From Punica granatum (lineage: Eukaryota; Streptophyta; Magnoliopsida; Myrtales; Lythraceae), in contig NC_045128.1 in assembly GCF_007655135.1 (NCBI RefSeq), forward strand, positions 14,090,230 to 14,154,229: a stretch of DNA of 64,000 bases, given 5' to 3'. Below, one piece after another: positions 48,406 through 61,544 of this stretch; position 1 is the first letter of the stretch; every line of letters begins with the position of its first letter. The translations under genes were made by a program, and so were the position numbers. The notes beneath the pieces were generated by a model, which saw nothing but the letters and a program-made list of their open reading frames with translations, was not told the origin of the DNA and made no database searches.

Positions 48406-48990
48406 GAGAAAAAGACAAAAATTCCCTTTATGGTTTGAAATTAGGACAAATCGCATCATATTCTTTTATTTGGGACAATTAACCCTCATGTGATTTGCTC
48501 CGTTAGTTATAGGGAGTTACGGCGTTAATTTTTTTTCATTTTCAGTTCTCAATCTTTAGCCTTATAATCATTTTGGTCATAAATATTTTTCTTTTATTAT
48601 TCATATCCTTAACTTTCTATTTTGTTTCATTTTAGTCCTATAAAGAAAAATCGAAAGGGGAGGGGGTCAGGGCCGTCAATCGGCGAGGGCGACCTCGGTG
48701 AAGGGGTCGCCCTCGCCGATTGGCGGCCCCAACCCCCTCCCCTTTCGATTTTTCTTTATAGGATAAAATGAAACAAAATTGAAAGTCGATGATATGAATG
48801 ATAAAAGAAAAACATTTATGACCAAAATGATTATAAGGTTAAAGATTGAGGACTGAAAATGAAAAAAAATTAATGTCGTAACCTCCTACGTCTAACGGAG
48901 CAAATCACAGGGAGACTAATTGTCCAAACAAAAGAACATGGTGCGATTTGTCCCGATCTCAAATCATAATGGGGTTTTTGTCGTTTTCCC
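48406..48990. mobile_element. foldback element with GC-rich centre, 585 bp
   Basis: The arms pair along almost the full length: GAGAAAAAGACAAAAATTCC on the left and the complement of GTTTTTGTCGTTTTCCC on the right. The centre near 48700 is GC-rich (GGGGAGGGGGTCAGGG and complement). It is flanked by TAGTTATAA (48397-48405) and TAATTATAA (48991-48999), a 9-bp duplication with one mismatch, pointing to a Mutator-type MITE. No coding capacity. Confidence 0.75.
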
Positions 48991-48999
48991 TAATTATAA

Positions 49000-50164
49000 A
49001 GAGACATGATTGCTGCATACAAGAGTATATATACATGCCATGAAAATGAAAGAGAAGGCAGAAAGGTACGGACATATGCTGCGCGTTCCTATGTTAGCCA
49101 ATTACTTTCTTTAGTTTTGAATGTAGCAATTAGTGAATAAATGGAGATTTATTCTCCATAGTAGCTGTGATAATATCTTTTCCTTATTAGACTTGGATAA
49201 TTATGGACATCTTTTGATATAATGCGTAGTGTATATACGACTATATATATGGTGGATACATTTGGAATTGCTTCCAAAGGAAACTTTTGTCTCATTTGAA
49301 GTCATGTTATTTATTAAATTAACGGACACTTGTTTGGAATTTCCAAGTCACGAATGATAAAATTTAATAATAACCATATTGAAAACACGAGAAAGTTTTA
49401 AATGATAAAATTTCTTCTGATAGTGATGTAGGTAACGGTTTATCCATCATTTCATGTCAACCTCTGCATGTCAAATATTCCTACACAAATACAAAAACAA
49501 CCCTCATTTCTTAGTCCTCCGGGCGCCCTTTTTTCTGGTTGTCTCCTTTCCCAGCCAAGATTGGAGAGGATATTATAACCTCATGACTAAGTGAAATATT
49601 CTATTGTAAATAAATCCAATTGCTAACTGCCAGGATCCATGCATCACGGACTTCTGGAAGAACGTGACTGCATTCGTATTTGGACTGCATTTTGGGCCAT
49701 CTAACGTTATGGTTTGACATATATACGGATCACGTTCACGCTTGAAAGGATTTTTGCAGTTAAATTCTCGAGCCATGACATCGTTTGAATATTCAACCAA
49801 CCATATCGATTCTCCTTATACCCAGCACCCAGCTAACCCTTCGGACCTCCAGAACATAGGAGCTATACGTTAGATACAGTTGAGCCCGACCGGTATTCCA
49901 CCGCGATAATTTTTAGGTCTGCATTTTGGCACGCTTGGAATTAAAACTTCCACGCGTCAACTAGAGGACTGATCACAAGAAACTAGGTGAAACGACAACA
50001 AAATCAATTCAAGAGCACCGTATAGTGCTTAATTTATTTTTGAGGAGTCTTAAAACAATGGATCATGGACGTGCCCTGGACGTGCCATGAACATGCCCTG
50101 GACGTGCCACTTGGTCAGATGCCTAAGATATTGGTGAATACCACAAAAGAAAGAGAAAAGAGTA
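49000..50164. other. intergenic DNA with shared repeat
   Basis: 49206-49320 matches 8066-8165 in reverse complement, and 49320-49430 matches 38765-38870 directly. The two halves join here at ATTAAATTAACGG without a MULE between them. A small direct repeat GACGTGCC(A/C) lies at 50070-50112. No gene seen. Confidence 0.5.
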
Positions 50165-50172
50165 CATATAAT

Positions 50173-50858
50173 TAGGGGTGTTCGGATCCAGATACCCTGT
50201 TTTTTTCGCGATATCCAGACCCTATCTTATAAGGAACAAGTTTCAAGATTTTGGAACCGAACCCTACCATGTTGAGTCTTGGAACCAGAACCTACCCGGA
50301 ACTTCTATTATAATACAGGTTCTAGGTACCCTATTGGAACCTATAAATTTTTTTTGTCTCACTAAATAAAACTGAAAATATATCATCCATAATCAGTAAT
50401 TACGCAAAACAGAATGTCGACATAGATTTAGATTAATCCGCAATACATTTACAATAAAGAGTAATATGTCTTATTAATCCATCCATAAAACTAAACATCC
50501 GTAATACGATCAGGCTTCACCGAGGACACACCTATGGTCGTCGAACCAAAGCTGCCAACGATAAAGAATGCGAAGCTTCCACAGAGAGAGAGAAAGACAG
50601 GGATAGATAGGGGAAGATGGTAAAGTAAAAGGGATAAATATATATGAATATAACTATGAGAAATTATTATCGAGTTTAGGTACCGGTTTTGGTTCTAAGT
50701 ACCCTATATGCAAGAACTAGAACCGGAACCTGTTTTCAATGGTTCCTAATTTTAATACTCAAACCCTACTCTATTTTTAATACGAGTTACCCGGACCCTA
50801 TCCTAATGGATAGGATCCGACCGGTTTTGGATATACCCGGTATCCGTTTATATCCCTA
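50173..50858. mobile_element. non-autonomous hAT element, 686 bp
   Basis: Ends TAGGGGTGTTCGGATCC and (reverse complement of the right end) TAGGGATATAAACGGATAC. It is flanked by CATATAAT on both sides (50165-50172 and 50859-50866), a perfect 8-bp duplication typical of hAT elements. The subterminal regions are rich in CGGATCC, GGAACC and ACCGG words. No transposase frame. Confidence 0.75.
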
Positions 50859-51082
50859 CATATAATCACATGAAAACCATGAAAGCTAGTTACCCAATAT
50901 TAAAAAAATAAAAAATAAATAGAACCATAAATTCTATGCGAAATAGCGGGTTGCTTGATATTGATCAAGGAAGAAGCTGGATTGCCTTATCCTTAGCCGG
51001 ATCTCTAAATCCGCATTTTCAGGGAAATGCGACTCCTCCTTCCGTTTCATACATGGCCTAAGCAACATGGTAATTTTTTAAA

Positions 51083-52250
51083 GGGAAAATGACATTGTTA
51101 GTCCTAAATGTTTGCCAATTTTTGACATTGAATCCTAAAAGTTTCACTTCGAAAAATTAAGTCCTAAAAAGTTTGGAAAAGTGTCAGAATTGGTCCTAAA
51201 GGTTTGAAAAAGTATCAACGGTGGTCCTATCCGTCTGCTTCCGTTACCGACCCATCACCGTGAATTTAACGGCGTCAACTCCTTCCACGTGTCCGTTAAA
51301 TGATGACGTGGCACCCTTGGATCAGGCACTGTTCATCGTCGGGTCAGGTTGGAACCTAAAAAGTTCCGTTCAGGTCGGAGCACTGTTCATCGTCTTCTTC
51401 ATCTTCATGCCCTTCTTCTCTCCTCTCTAACTAATCAGTTCACTTCCATGGCCGTCCCACCCACGACAAGCTGATTAAAACTCATGGTAATAGTTCTCGA
51501 GTCACGGTGAGTCTCATTTTTCGATTTGACGAACCTCGAGCAAGAAATCAAACCAAATTTTACCTCATATTTAAATTTGACGAAACCCTAAAATCAGGAT
51601 AGCCAAGATCTCTATTCGCCTCCTTCAATGACTGGGTCCGTTGAATGTACCAGAAATTCCAACCCGAGTTAAGCACTAAAAGCATAGCAACAGGACTTGA
51701 TTTTCTCCCACTTCTGAGCGAGCTTGAAGAACCCAAAATCTGAACTTCAACTCAAGCAACTAAAGCCACATTCTTGTAGAAACCGAAAACCATAGTACGA
51801 GGAGACAAAGACTGAGGGAGGCAAAGGGCATTGTCCATGAAAGTCTCCCATCTCAGATCCAACTGAGAAAATCCCCTCTTTGAACCAGAAATTCTGACCG
51901 AAGTAAAGCAGTCAAAGCAGAGCAACAGGACAGACAACAACAATGGAAGTCAAGTCGGGTTGAAATAGTATTACCGAGAGCAAGCAAGTCGGGTCGAACA
52001 GAGAAACGTGCCACGTCATCACGGATTTCAAATTGGACCAGTAGGAACGTGCCACATCATAGCAGTAACGGCCAATAGGATGACTTTGATGGCGTTAGGT
52101 CCACGTAGGTGTAACGATAACGGTCAGGCAGATTTATAATCAATGCTGACACTTTTCTAAACCTTTTAGAACTTGTTTTTCCGAAGTGAAACATTTATGA
52201 CTCGATATCAAAAATTGACAAATATTTATGACCAACAGTGTCATTTTTCC
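51083..52250. mobile_element. MULE-type element with long TIRs, 1168 bp
   Basis: Left arm GGGAAAATGACATTGTTAGT... and right arm ...CAACAGTGTCATTTTTCC pair over about 150-180 bases, through AAGTTTCACTTCG.AAAA and GGTTTAGAAAAGTGTCAG-like words. It is flanked by ATTTTTTAAA on both sides (51073-51082 and 52251-52260). The interior (51270-52080) is non-palindromic, less AT-rich than its surroundings, and has a small internal direct repeat (CCAGAAATTC near 51650 and 51890). It might be captured host DNA, but I recognise no gene in it. Confidence 0.7.
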
Positions 52251-52260
52251 ATTTTTTAAA

Positions 52261-53113
52261 TATTGTGCGATCTAGTGTCAATATACGTGCTATATGGTGA
52301 AAAATTTTAAAATATCATATTGTACGGTGTAACTTACCCAATATCATATGGGGAAAAAGGAAATAGGGCTCAAAAAATGTCCAACTGTATATGAGTAAGT
52401 CCACCTCGTTGGCACATCAGCTTGGAAAGATTATTTCAAAATCTTTTAGCGAGTGATTTTTCTAAAGAACTCATAATATTTTCAATTAGAAATCCTACAT
52501 GTTGATAACTGAATTGGTTAACATACAAAGCATTTTATGTAGTTTAATTTTGAAATGAATAATAAAATAAATAAATAAATAGATATGACTAGTACATTTT
52601 CTAAAATTAACCTCTTTTATCTAATGTTTAAGTTACAATGAAATTTATAGAGACGTAAAGTTTGTAAATTTGGAGATATCTAAAAAAGTTATAATCAAAA
52701 TATAGTCAATATCTAAATAAGCATATGTAAATTGGCTTCTTTACAATTGTTAATATTTTAAATTTTTTTTATAATGAACTATGAAGGCAATATTAATTAA
52801 ATTATGATATATACAAATTTCTTCATTTGACATTATTAGTGTAAAAGTTATACTTGACATATACTTAATTTTTGCAATGTTATAAGAGCAAAATACCTAC
52901 ATACGACAATCTCATTAACTATATTAGAGCATCATCTTTTATATAAAAAAAATTATATTCATTTGGTTTATAAAAAATTTTGAGATTCATACTGTTATGA
53001 ATTATTTCCCAGAAAACATAATTAAATTTGATTTTTACAGAAAGGAAATTTAATTGTTTATACTAATACATTTAATGCATGATAAATTGGCCAATTCTAC
53101 TTTGCAGTATGTA
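52261..53113. other. AT-rich intergenic DNA
   Basis: No gene or repeat boundary recognised. Confidence 0.4.
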
Positions 53114-53911
53114 CTAGTTTTTTTTACCCGTGTGTTGCACGGGAATTTTACTACAAATGTAACCGTATTTATCTATTCAAACTTTATTTATTTTTAGTTA
53201 AATTTCAAAAATCTAATAAAAAATAATTCCTTTCCTCTATAATATATATTAATAATTTATACAAATATCTTAAGAAATTGTGAGTAATTCATATATTACT
53301 ACTATATGGGATAAGGAGTAGTGATGTATCTTTTCAAAATTATCATTTCTCCAATTCAAAATTAGTATGCCAAGTTTTGAGGCTAATTTAGTAATAATTT
53401 TAAATTTTAAGAATATATTAAAACTAAAATATTTTACTACCAAACATATTTATGCATATACATTAAAATTATTAAGTATTTTGATTTATAAATTGTTAAT
53501 TTATATGAATTTATTGTTATCATTAATTTAGTCCTATTTAATTCTAATTATATACATTTACAATTATGGTACTATTTATCGCATTGTATTCACTTAATGT
53601 ATATAGATATAGACATAGAATAGATTTACTTTTTATCCCTTTAATATTACAACATTTATTTTTATAACCCTAGTAATTGTCCTATAATCATATATATATA
53701 TATATTTATATTTATAAACTCTTAATTTTTATACATTTATTATTATTATTAGTCCTATTTAATCCTCATTATATATTTTTTTAATTATGCCACTATTTAT
53801 TACATTGTATCCAACTTCATATATAATATAGATATATAATATATTTATCTTTTATCCTATGATATTACTATTATTACTTTATGACAATATTAATTGTCTT
53901 GTAGTAAAGTG

Positions 53912-53954
<43 letters not shown>

Positions 53955-54711
53955 TAATTGCACCTGTGTATTGCATGCATTTTATAAAGAAAATTTTATT
54001 ATAAAAATTTAAATATGAAAATAATAATTGGTATGAATTTATAATTTATATTAGTATGCAAAATGTTATGTGATAAATTTAGACTTGTAATAGAATAATA
54101 TATATATTAAATATATAAGTCAAAAGTTCTTAATTAAGAAATTCATGTAATATACATCATTGCAATTGGAACACTTATAATTTGCTTGTGCACTTTTATT
54201 ATAACCAATATTCTATATATTAAGTTTTATAAATTTGAACACTTTAAGATAAAATGACCCAATTACTTAAATGAGAGTTTTACTTAATCCAGTTTATATA
54301 ATTCTTAAAAATTTTCAAATTAATTTTAAGTTTATAAATGACTATTTATTTTCTTAAAAAGATGAATACGTTTATTTATTAACAATATGATAATAAGCAA
54401 TTGAAATATTATTTCATACTTCTTTGAATATTTTCTTTGTAAGTTATATAGACTATTAACATATGAATTACTAAAGTTGTTTTCTTAAAAAGATTATATT
54501 TATTTATTAATAATATGACAACAAGTGATTGATATATTCTTTTTGTACTTCTTTGTATATTTCCTTTATAAGTTATTATATAGTCTATTAACATATGAAT
54601 TAGAAAGGCTTTTACCATTTTACCCCCAATATTATTTTCTCATTTTCTTTTCTAACCCAATTTAATGCGTGGGTACAATATATATATATATATATATATA
54701 TAGATTATAGA
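53114..54711 (-). mobile_element. candidate non-autonomous Helitron
   Basis: On the minus strand the 3' end has a CCCGTGCAACACACGGG hairpin, then a T/A-rich spacer and CTAG (complement of 53114-53117) followed by T. The proposed 5' end is TCTATAATCTATATATAT at 54711 after an A. A degenerate second hairpin-like stretch lies near 53955-53975. The interior is extremely AT-rich, with two tandem duplications (about 225 bases, 53460-53900; about 130 bases, 54350-54611), a (TAA)n run at 53918-53953 and (TA)n near 54677-54701. No Rep/helicase is encoded. Confidence 0.5.
54350..54611 (+). repeat. two-copy ~130-bp tandem repeat
   Basis: Units begin TTTTCTTAAAAAGAT at about 54350 and 54480 and both end with CTATTAACATATGAATTA. 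A minus-strand open frame across them is a by-product. Confidence 0.75.
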
Positions 54712-55136
54712 TGTGATTTGATTATTGTCCCATAAATGTCATTTCATCGTCTCCGTTAATAATTCTCCATCTTTTTTAATTTTTTTATAGACATGTCAAT
54801 AATTCTCCATCAATTGCTTGGTATTCATGGCCCGGAGCTGATCATGAGCTGAGCGGTGGAGATGCAAATCACTTGCCCACACTATCTTTTGGGTTTGGAG
54901 ACTTGTAAAATAAGATTCTCTAAACGGGAATGATCATTAATACCTTGTTTATATTTGTGGATTATTTTGGTTTGAATAGTAGCTAGTTCTGTACTATATA
55001 TTTATATTTCTTACTATAAGCAGCTAATGATTCTAAATTATAATGAAATCCTTAAGTAAAAGTAGCTAGCGGTGGAAGATATAAACGTTTATGGTAATAT
55101 TGGAGGAAGAAGATTATCATACCAATGGCCATTAAG

Positions 55137-55442
55137 GCTTGGCTTGGGAGTGCTACTGCTGATGGAGAAGTACTGAAACAAAATTACTGATGATTTTAGA
55201 ATAATAAGTTAAAAGTGTTTAGAAGAAATTAATTTAAAACTGCTGAAAGTAAAAACAACAATTATTAATATTTGAAACATAATAAGTAGAAGTAGATTTC
55301 ATAAGCACTTATTAACCTGAAGTTTGCAATTGCAATTTCGATCCAAACCATGATTTCAAAAAATCTCACCAAACATCAAATTTGCTTAAAATTATAAGAA
55401 AAAATGATTATGAAACATTTCACCGCACTTCTAAACGAACTC
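55137..55442. mobile_element. small hAT-like MITE
   Basis: Left end GCTTGGCTTGGGAGTGCTAC and right end (complement) GAGTTCGTTTAGAAGTGCGG are imperfect inverted repeats. Flanks CCATTAAG (55129-55136) and TAATTAAG (55443-55450) agree at six of eight bases. Similar ends recur at 56882 and 57893. Confidence 0.4.
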
Positions 55443-56881
55443 TAATTAAGAAAAGAAAACAAGCAACAACTGCAATGCCAACGTCATCTCCATACTCTTG
55501 AATTGAATAACTTATATTTTTTTTCTTCTTAAATCATACAACCTTACTTATCATAAAAAAGAATTTTATGGCTTTATAATATGCTCCATCGATGCGATGG
55601 AAAGGAGTATGTGTTCCTGAGGAGACCATGTATTGTGTCATTAAGTCTCCATCATTTTCTTTTTAAAATAAAAATTCAAAATGACTATGTATGAGTATTA
55701 TTTTTCACATGAAATCAAAGTCGAGCGGAAAAAGAGAAGGCCCTCTATTTCGTACAGATTCGCAAAGTGATTGGAGTAAAGAAGATTTTATGCTTATTTC
55801 AAATATAAGTACGAATTGAAACTTAATCCACTCCACTGTAATTTTTTATTTTCCATCCCACATTTCTTTAATATTTTATCTAAAGGGTCAATTAGTTAAA
55901 ATGATAAAAGTTCTTTTTACATAAATCTATAGGTATATTCTTATATATCATACTTTTAAAATTTTCTCTTTTATGTTTTTTTCATTTTCAGTCTCAATAT
56001 TTTTATTATTTGTCATGATTAAGTTGAAAAAACTTCACGGCGCGCAAGCCTAAACAAACTGGGCTCGCTGGTCCTCAATTTGGTTGGCAGGCAAAAGAAA
56101 ATTTGTATTTTAAAATGAGCAGTTATAGATGTAAATATGCAGAATTTGATTGTTACAACATGAGTAAGAAATAGAAAAATATGATTTGTTGAATTTTTCT
56201 AATTTTAAATATCCAAAATATATTCTAAAAATAATCAATTGCATTAATTTTGATAGCGCAGTATTTGCTTAAAAATGTCTCATATGAATATCATACTATC
56301 ACTCAATCTAAGAGCAAATTATAATAGGTTAGTAAATTTGCTTTTTATCTCATATTTATATTATATTATTATTTTCATTTATTTTCTTCAACTTAGTATT
56401 ATTTATGATATATAACTTTTAGATGATCATATGATTATGTAGTAAGCAGTCATATCATTGTCTGCTATATTATTATTTTTTTCCAATGTGTTTCTTGAAA
56501 TTTGGAAGCTCAATGGTACTCGACTAATCTAGTTAGAGCTAAGTCGGCCCACTAAAGGGGGTAATAAAACTCTCTTAACCATGAAATTTCCTATTCAGAA
56601 GACTCGAATTTAGCATTTCATTCAAGGAGAACATGTGATAAACTGTTTGAATCAATTCATGTTGATTTTTTTTGAGATAATTGCTCTAACAATGAAATTT
56701 ACTTTTCTTTATTACATTTAATATTTTTTTTGCTTGAATTACTGCATTTAATATTATACAATGATTTCCATTGAAAACGTAATTATATTTGGAATAGCTA
56801 TTGTTTGCCGAAGCACGAGTGTGTTACCCTTGTTAAAAAGAATTATGAAACCTAGGAGAATTGTACTCGGAAAGGCAAATC
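55443..56881. other. AT-rich intergenic DNA
   Basis: No gene seen; low-complexity A/T sequence. Confidence 0.4.
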
Positions 56882-57893
56882 GATGGTTTGGGAGTGTTTT
56901 TGCTGAAAGAGAAGTGCTTAAACATAATTACTGAAAAATAATTGTTGATTCTCAAAAGTTGCTGGGTGTTTGGCATGCTCTTTTTTATATATGCTGAGAT
57001 TGATGACTGTACATAATAGATGTTTCCCGATTGCTGAAAAAGTTAAAATGGCTGATAGTTCTTTAATAAGAAAAATATTCATTATTTGTCGACTTACCTA
57101 GAAATTCATTATTGATAGAATGATAATTCAAAAAATAAGCCAATCAAGTAACATAGATCTGCTGAATAAACTATTTGACCTAATAAAAACAAGCTCTCAC
57201 AAATTTGAATAATTATAAATAAAGTTAATCTTTCATTGAGCTACAAGTAATAACAATACGAATATTAGCCATTTCATATAATTGATTAGAAGAGCTAATA
57301 TGATTGCTTCTTATGTGTTTGGCATGTTGATTTTCAGAAGTTGCTAGTGCATTTGGCATGTTAATTTGGAAATTTGTCGAAACTGAAGAATGATGCATAG
57401 AGCGTTCAGGAAAGTACTATTACGATTACTAACACGAAATTGAAATGACTTATTGTACAATAGTAAGAATAAGATTTTTTTTAAAACTAATAACTAACTA
57501 ACGAAAATATATAAAGATAAGATAATTTTTATATCACATTTCTACAAGAAAATTATATTCCAATAGAGAAAAATTAAGAATAAAAAAAATATGACATTAT
57601 TAAAAAGTTTGCATTTTGTTCCATCGATTAAGAATATGAAAGGTTAGGTGATTGCATGGAAATGACAATTATGGCCGCAGATCAGGGTCCGTCATGAAAA
57701 TAAAGAATAATAATGGGAATAATTAAGGAAAATAAGTAAAAGCATGTCCAGGTAATCACTGCGTTGAGAAAAGCAATTTTAATAAGCACAACCGCAAAAA
57801 TTCATAGACTGGCGGTTGAAAACATAGAGCCAAACATTACTTTTTTTTTCAATAGTGCTTTTATTAACGCTACCGCACTTCAAAACGAGCCTA
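56882..57893. mobile_element. hAT-like non-autonomous element (boundaries approximate)
   Basis: The left side shows GGTTTGGGAGTGTTTTTGCTG, and the right side, in complement, shows GGCTCGTTTTGAAGTGCGGT followed by AGCGTTAATAAAAGCAC. These are the same type of ends as in the 55137-55442 element. A related inner end (CATGTTAATTT, TTGCTAGTGCATTTGGCATG) occurs near 57345. No target-site duplication could be fixed. Confidence 0.35.
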
Positions 57894-58029
57894 GAGGGGC
57901 TGAAGTAAGGCGGTTAACAGTCGGAAAAGGATCGGAAGATAAATATCATAACTAGATGACGTTAACCATTTCCTATCTTCATCCAGCTGGAAAAACCTAT
58001 GCTTAAATGTCGTCATTTATATAACGATT

Positions 58030-60000
58030 TAACTTTTTTTTTTTGGTAGAAAAGGGGTTAGAACCAAATTCAATTAAAAGATGCACAAACGGAGTTTAGC
58101 AACTTCCAAAAAAGTCACCTAACAACAAATGGGCAAGGCGGTTCGGGTGGATTCATCAAGTAGATAAGAACGCCCAATGGGCAGGTAATAGAATGCCTAG
58201 CAAGACAGTCTGCACAGGAGTTGCTTCTCGAATGTCTATTCCTCCAAGACCACAGGTTTAACAATTCAAAGAATTGCCTTAAGAATAAAGAATGAGATAT
58301 TACAGGACACTTCATACAGAGGTCCATAATATTATATATCTGGAAGAATCTTATTAACAGTCCTTACAAAAAGAACGGTTACAAAAATTAATCCACCACG
58401 GATGCCTTCCGTATTGGGTGTAAATCGTCTACCGGGGACCCAATTGCTAATGCTATCTTCCTTAGACCTGCTTCTGCAAAATCGGCACAGAGAGAGCTCC
58501 CAGATCTCCAAACCAAACGGCTTCCTGAGATGAGATTCCTGATCCCGTGCACTTTTACCTATTTTATTGCCAGTCCCATATGGACCTACTTCCACAAAGA
58601 TCCAAGTTAATTTACCCTACCAAACAACTGATCTGTAGGAGTAGAGATCCTATCCCTGCTGCAGTAAGGACTAGTCTCTGCCGCTGCTGCTGCTGCTGCT
58701 GCTGCTTTACTCACTTCTTGGGATTCCTCTCCACAGTGCCGACTCAACTAAGTTGTCCGTGTCGGAATGCTCATTCCTATATGCATGGCTCGTTCGGGAA
58801 GAATTCTCCCACAAAATCATCCTGTGCAAGTTATGAGGAGGGGGGTTGAAGTAGCAAGATCCTAGTGGCTCATTTGCAGCTGGAGGGGGACACAGATTGG
58901 AAAAATTTCCCACGAGGAGCTAAAAGAATCAACCCTTCCAGGCTGAGATACTGAGAAAAAACCCGCCTCCGGACTGAAATAGTCGTTTCCGATGCCTCTT
59001 CTCAATCCATCAAAACACTTCAGACTAGGAGAAGGGAAGCTAGTATTAAGAGGCTCTGATGCTTCAGGTTCCGCAAGCAAATAGCACACTGATTCCTCAG
59101 GCAACGATGTGAACTATAGTGGAACTAACCACAGGGGAAGGTACCTTCCAATTTTGTCCACTCTCGAGTCAAAGTGTAGTCGTCACCATCATACTCCCTA
59201 CTGCCAGTTAAACGACCAGGAGTTTTACCCACACCCATCTGTTCATGACTTGTGATTTTATCAATACCATCAAATCCTTGACTTCTGCTGATGGGATCCA
59301 ACTTCGTACTGGTACCAACAAACTGTCCTGGATATCTGCATGCTCTCTTAATGCTCTCTTTCAGTTTTAACGATCTAAATCAAGAAAGGGTAACCCACTT
59401 CATGCATTGCACTGTTATTAGTAGTGTTCACACTAAATGTTAAAACCCTATCCAAGTTACGGTCACAATCGTCAGAGGCAAGCATTACCTCCTCCCGTGA
59501 ATGCAGGACTGTGGTTTCTTTAAGAAAAATGCCGTCCAAAGCATCAGTCAGGAGAATAGACGACTCCTGCTTCTCATTGTTCCTCTAAATCCTCTGATCA
59601 CGAGGGAACTCACACCTTGTCCACCATTTCCACATCTGAATCATGAAGGACCCTTGACCCTTCCATTTGAGTCCTGATCATGACAAATTCAGTCCAAAGA
59701 TTTTAGCGAAATTTTATTTTGAATTCATTTTGACTATGAATTAGCACATTCATGCGATCTTCCCTACTCAGCCAATTAGCTTTTTTTATAATTATTTTCT
59801 TCTTTTCCCTTGAGTCTTGCAACTCCCTCATGCTGCCACATTTGTATCTCTCATCATCATTAGTCACAGACTTCCCCATTCCAGTTGAAAGAGGCAAAGG
59901 TGAAATTTCAGAACCAGCTCCTGCAACAGCTTCCCAATTCATGGTACTGATAGCATCAGCATGATTCTTTCAAGTATTCCAACTGTTAATTCCAGAAACT
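58030..60000 (-). pseudogene. decayed LINE-like remnant
   Basis: A T-run at 58030-58042 is the expected complement of a LINE poly(A) tail. Next to it, the minus-strand frame 58327-58115 has an RNase H-like end: N...CAD.LARH..CPLG......PPEPP. Upstream, 58595-58350 shows pieces of a GLRKIALAIGSPV-type block in another frame that resembles LINE ORF1 proteins. Further upstream (59940-58860) are several open but shifting minus-strand frames with coding-like composition and no domain I know. Reverse transcriptase is absent. The RNase H part is the firmer assignment; the rest is inference and could instead be an unrelated pseudogene. Confidence 0.4.
58681..58707. repeat. (CTG)n microsatellite
   Basis: About eight CTG/GCT units in a row. 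Confidence 0.9.
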
Positions 60001-61544
60001 TCTACTCCCTAGTCAAGGATGAATCTATTCACCACTAGGGGCAGCTGATTGGAAGATTCCTGCAACAATAAACACCACAGGAAAATTATGTTTGCTCTAA
60101 ATCTTACGTACTTTTCGCTCGTTGATATAGAATTTTACAGAAATAATAAACAGAAAAAGAGAAATTAACCATTAACTAAGATCGCAGTAGACTTCCAACA
60201 ATTTAATCAGGGGGAAGAGAATAACAAAGAATCAGATTTCTACATTCACTGACAAGGATAAGACATGGAATTTTAGAGGGCTACTTGCTGAAAGACCAAA
60301 GTACCCCGTACACAAATTATAAACATTCATTTTTCAACTTTAATTTCCAACACATGCAGCAGCCAACCTCAAGACACGAGAAGGCTAATAATGAACCAAG
60401 ACATGGCCAGCAAAGCCAGATCTGCGCACTGTGACAAGCTTGCCTTAAGGATTGTCAAAAGACCACTCAAAGAAGAAAGGGTGCCCAAACTTGGCCAGAG
60501 CGGCAACTATTTACATGATTTGGACATTTGATAACTGAAGAAGAGCAAAGTGGTATTTCAAAGAAGTGCCATGGAGGATATTTATGAGATCCTACCAAAC
60601 AATGGAGTTGCATCTATCCAGATTTCACAATTTGATCCAACCAAAAACAAAAATGTTTCCATCCATAGGCATAGGAATGGCAAGAAACTTACATCGTTAA
60701 CTTGCGCAGCTTTGACTGATGGATCTTTCCGCTGACTTGCACCCTGAAAGAGCACATCACAGTCAGAAGAGGTTCTCAACCATGTCTCATAAGCAAAAAA
60801 AAGAAAAGAGGAGAGGAAGGAATGGATTCATCACATACAACTGAGACATCTCCCAAAAATCGAACTGGAGTTGCTGGGAACTCTTAGTGCCGCAGACCGT
60901 GCCAAGGCAAGACCCTGAACACCTCCAAGCTGCTAGACCCACTTGCAGGCCATATGTATGACCATTGTATCACATCACTTCAATCTTCAAAAGGCCCAAC
61001 AAAATCCAAGCCCTAATCCACAAATAAAAAATTACCAATGAACGGACTTCACTGAATCCAGATTAAAAATCAAGGCTTTCACTCAAATTCCAAAAATCCA
61101 ACTTCAGTCAAAAGGGTCAAAGTACCTCAGAACTGCAAGAGGATGGTTGCTTCTTCTGATTGCTCTGGTTCCTGCAGGGATAATATACCTTCCTTTTTTT
61201 ATCATCTTATATTACAATCTTATCATAGATCAAAGAACCAATATTTATTTTGGTGCTTGTGCAAGCAGAGGAAGAGTAACAGAGAGAGCTTACAAACAGT
61301 TGCAACGTCCAGCATCTGCGCGGAGCTCTTCCCATTATGACATATTTCATTGAAAGTCTCGAATCTAGTAAAAGAGAAAGTTCCTTCAATCCGATACCCC
61401 AATGTTAGTTGAGCAAAAAAAATGTCTGCAATGTACCACATGCAGGTATCTTTTCTATATATTTTGGCTAAGATCTAATGTGTACCCACTAGCGATACAC
61501 AAATGAATGGAGAAAACATCAGACTCCTATGCCCATCTGAATCA
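60001..61544 (-). other. probable 3' transcribed region of the PPR gene
   Basis: No long frame, but minus-strand splice-like signals are present. A CTCTTTCAG acceptor precedes a 51-base segment (60744-60694) that ends at GTAAGT. CTCTTGCAG is at about 61130-61140 and a second CCTGCAG lies near 61170. This would fit introns in the 3' untranslated region of the PPR gene or a small unrelated transcript. The evidence is only splice-site resemblance. Confidence 0.25.
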
